Assembly (NCBI GenBank): GCA_035048495.1
Contig: CM068551.1
Location: 21,826,248-21,890,247, forward strand
Origin: Euptelea pleiosperma
Lineage: Eukaryota > Streptophyta > Magnoliopsida > Ranunculales > Eupteleaceae
Reading direction: 5' to 3'
DNA: 64,000 bases
The translations under genes and the position numbers were made by a program. Shown one piece after another: positions 62,766 to 64,000 of the stretch. Numbering within the stretch: the stretch's first letter is position 1; every line of letters begins with the position of its first letter. The notes beneath the pieces were generated by a model. That model had not been told where the DNA came from. It worked only from the letters and a program-made list of their open reading frames with translations, and made no database searches.

Positions 62766-64000
62766 AGATTATCAGTTTTCATTTGTTAGTACATTCCTGT
62801 AGCATTATACGTCTTCTAGTATACTACTAGTTATTATGACCCGTGCACGGGTGAAGAAAAAAGAGAATGAAAAATATTAATAGTAATGTAAAATAACGAT
62901 AGTCACATGTCACGATTATCTTAATGTGTGATTACTAGTTTTGTTTTATGAACAATCATGCATTATTGTTTTAGAATAACACAATCGATCAAGTTGTTAA
63001 AATCATTTAATTCCTGTATAATTTTTTCAATTAACATCATAGAAACTGGATGTGAATTTGAAATTTTTTTTATTTTGAAATCATTCTATTGTAATTATAA
63101 TTAAAAAAGTTGTAGAAAATGCATGTGAATTTGAATATATTTTTATATAGTTTGTTAATTAACTTTATAGATTTTTTGCATATAAGTTTTGAACATTAAA
63201 ATAAACAAATACAACTAAGTATTAATATTTGTATCTCATGGGCAAGAAGGCTAATTTGGCCTACCCATAAGTGGACTATATACCAAAAAAAATTAACATG
63301 AATGTTGATCTCTACCATTTGGATCTAAGTTTCCCAAACAATGCTTCAATTGTACGGTCACAGATAAACCCATGAAGAGACCCCAATTCAACCGTTAGAA
63401 TCACTAATTAGGCATCTTTTTTTTTTTTTATTTCCTGCAGATTCGCCTAAGAATGGGCCAAATGTCCATACGATTAGTGGCCTCTAAGCAATTTAATTTT
63501 TAAGCAATTTATTTCGAAAATTTGTCGTCTTGCTCATCTATGCGTGATGTGTGGTGAAAGCTAGATCCTAATATAGATAAGAATAATGATACAAATTTCT
63601 ATGGATCAATTAAATCTCAGCTCAAGTTATCTCAGTTTCTATGGATCTGTGAAAACTTGATTGCATTCATGAAATGGAAAGAGTAAAAATAAAGGGCCGT
63701 GCTAAGTGATGGCAGTGGAGGGTCCACCGAGGATCCACCTCACGTTCATATTTCATTATATACGATTCAACATGCAGGCCCCACATTGATCAATTTAGTC
63801 CACCTAATACATGTGCAACCTCTCTTGCATAGGCTACAAACTGAAAATCTTGATGATCTAACAATGCTAACCAGTCAATTTGTGGACTTCGTCACGTCCG
63901 CTAATGGTATCTTAAGCCATCTAATATTTCGATCGCTAAAATTCTCCCTTTAATATGACACTTGATCTTGAATGCTAGTTCATTGATTGAATGGTTAGGA
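62766..64000. other. 3' flank of the last copy, AT-rich spacer, one MITE remnant
   Basis: Only a short piece (to about 62830) resembles the ACA 3' flank. At 62840-62851 CCCGTGCACGGG is a perfect palindrome in a context (CTAGTTATTATGA..) often seen at transposon ends. Bases 62860-63230 are very AT-rich. Bases 63235-63490 hold an eroded foldback MITE (ACCATTTGGATCTAAG, GGGCCAAATGTCCATACGAT). Bases 63490-64000 show no recognisable gene. Confidence 0.45.

Overview
This is a 64 kb window of nuclear DNA from a flowering plant. The evidence is intron-free but clearly eukaryotic P-type ATPase genes, plant-type Ty3 and LINE retroelements, and very dense MITE-type foldback elements in AT-rich intergenic DNA. 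The species cannot be named from the sequence alone; no bacterial, organellar or viral genome features are present.

The backbone is a tandem array, all on the + strand, of autoinhibited (type IIB) Ca2+-ATPase genes of the intronless ACA12/13 type. Loci in order are: a 3' end at 1-147; a dead 5' fragment at 9699-10064; a complete gene at 15005-18058; a frameshifted copy at 22723-25823; a complete gene at 47913-51044, followed by a stray copy of its own 3' end at 51234-51418; and an open but altered copy at 59781-62765. The copies at 15.0 and 47.9 kb look fully functional. Those at 22.7 and 59.8 kb share a 12-residue loss across M1/M2, and the 22.7 kb copy also has a broken calmodulin-binding N-terminus and an Asp-to-Glu change at an M6 Ca2+ ligand. 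The array shows birth-and-death evolution, with one apparent gene-conversion tract.

The duplication unit was larger than the gene. The 3' flanks of the 0.1, 25.8 and 51.0 kb copies are homologous. A non-coding block at 35.15-37.6 plus 42.7-43.46 kb matches 52.29-55.93 kb, so units 22.7-43.5 and 47.9-55.9 look like sister duplicates later separated by insertions.

Between genes nearly everything is transposon-derived. Three dead LINE pieces or bodies lie at 18.1-19.2 (+), 26.1-28.2 (+) and 28.73-32.18 kb (-), the last carrying a nested LINE fragment with its own target duplication. A complete 5068 bp Ty3/gypsy chromovirus (minus strand, 330 bp LTRs, about 98% identical) lies at 37639-42706 with a broken gag-pol. 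A very abundant foldback MITE family with 9 bp target duplications (Mutator-like) covers much of 0.7-9.4, 11.9-13.8, 20.8-22.5, 43.5-47.5, 56.2-56.6 and 58.9-59.6 kb. hAT-like MITEs (8 bp duplications) and PIF/Harbinger-like MITEs (3 bp duplications) are nested in these. The only other host-gene signal is one exon resembling the rRNA-processing protein EFG1 at 2419-2589.

Functionally, the working pumps would export cytosolic Ca2+ and be released from autoinhibition by calmodulin binding to the N-terminus. The degenerate copies could be pseudogenes or deregulated or inactive paralogues.
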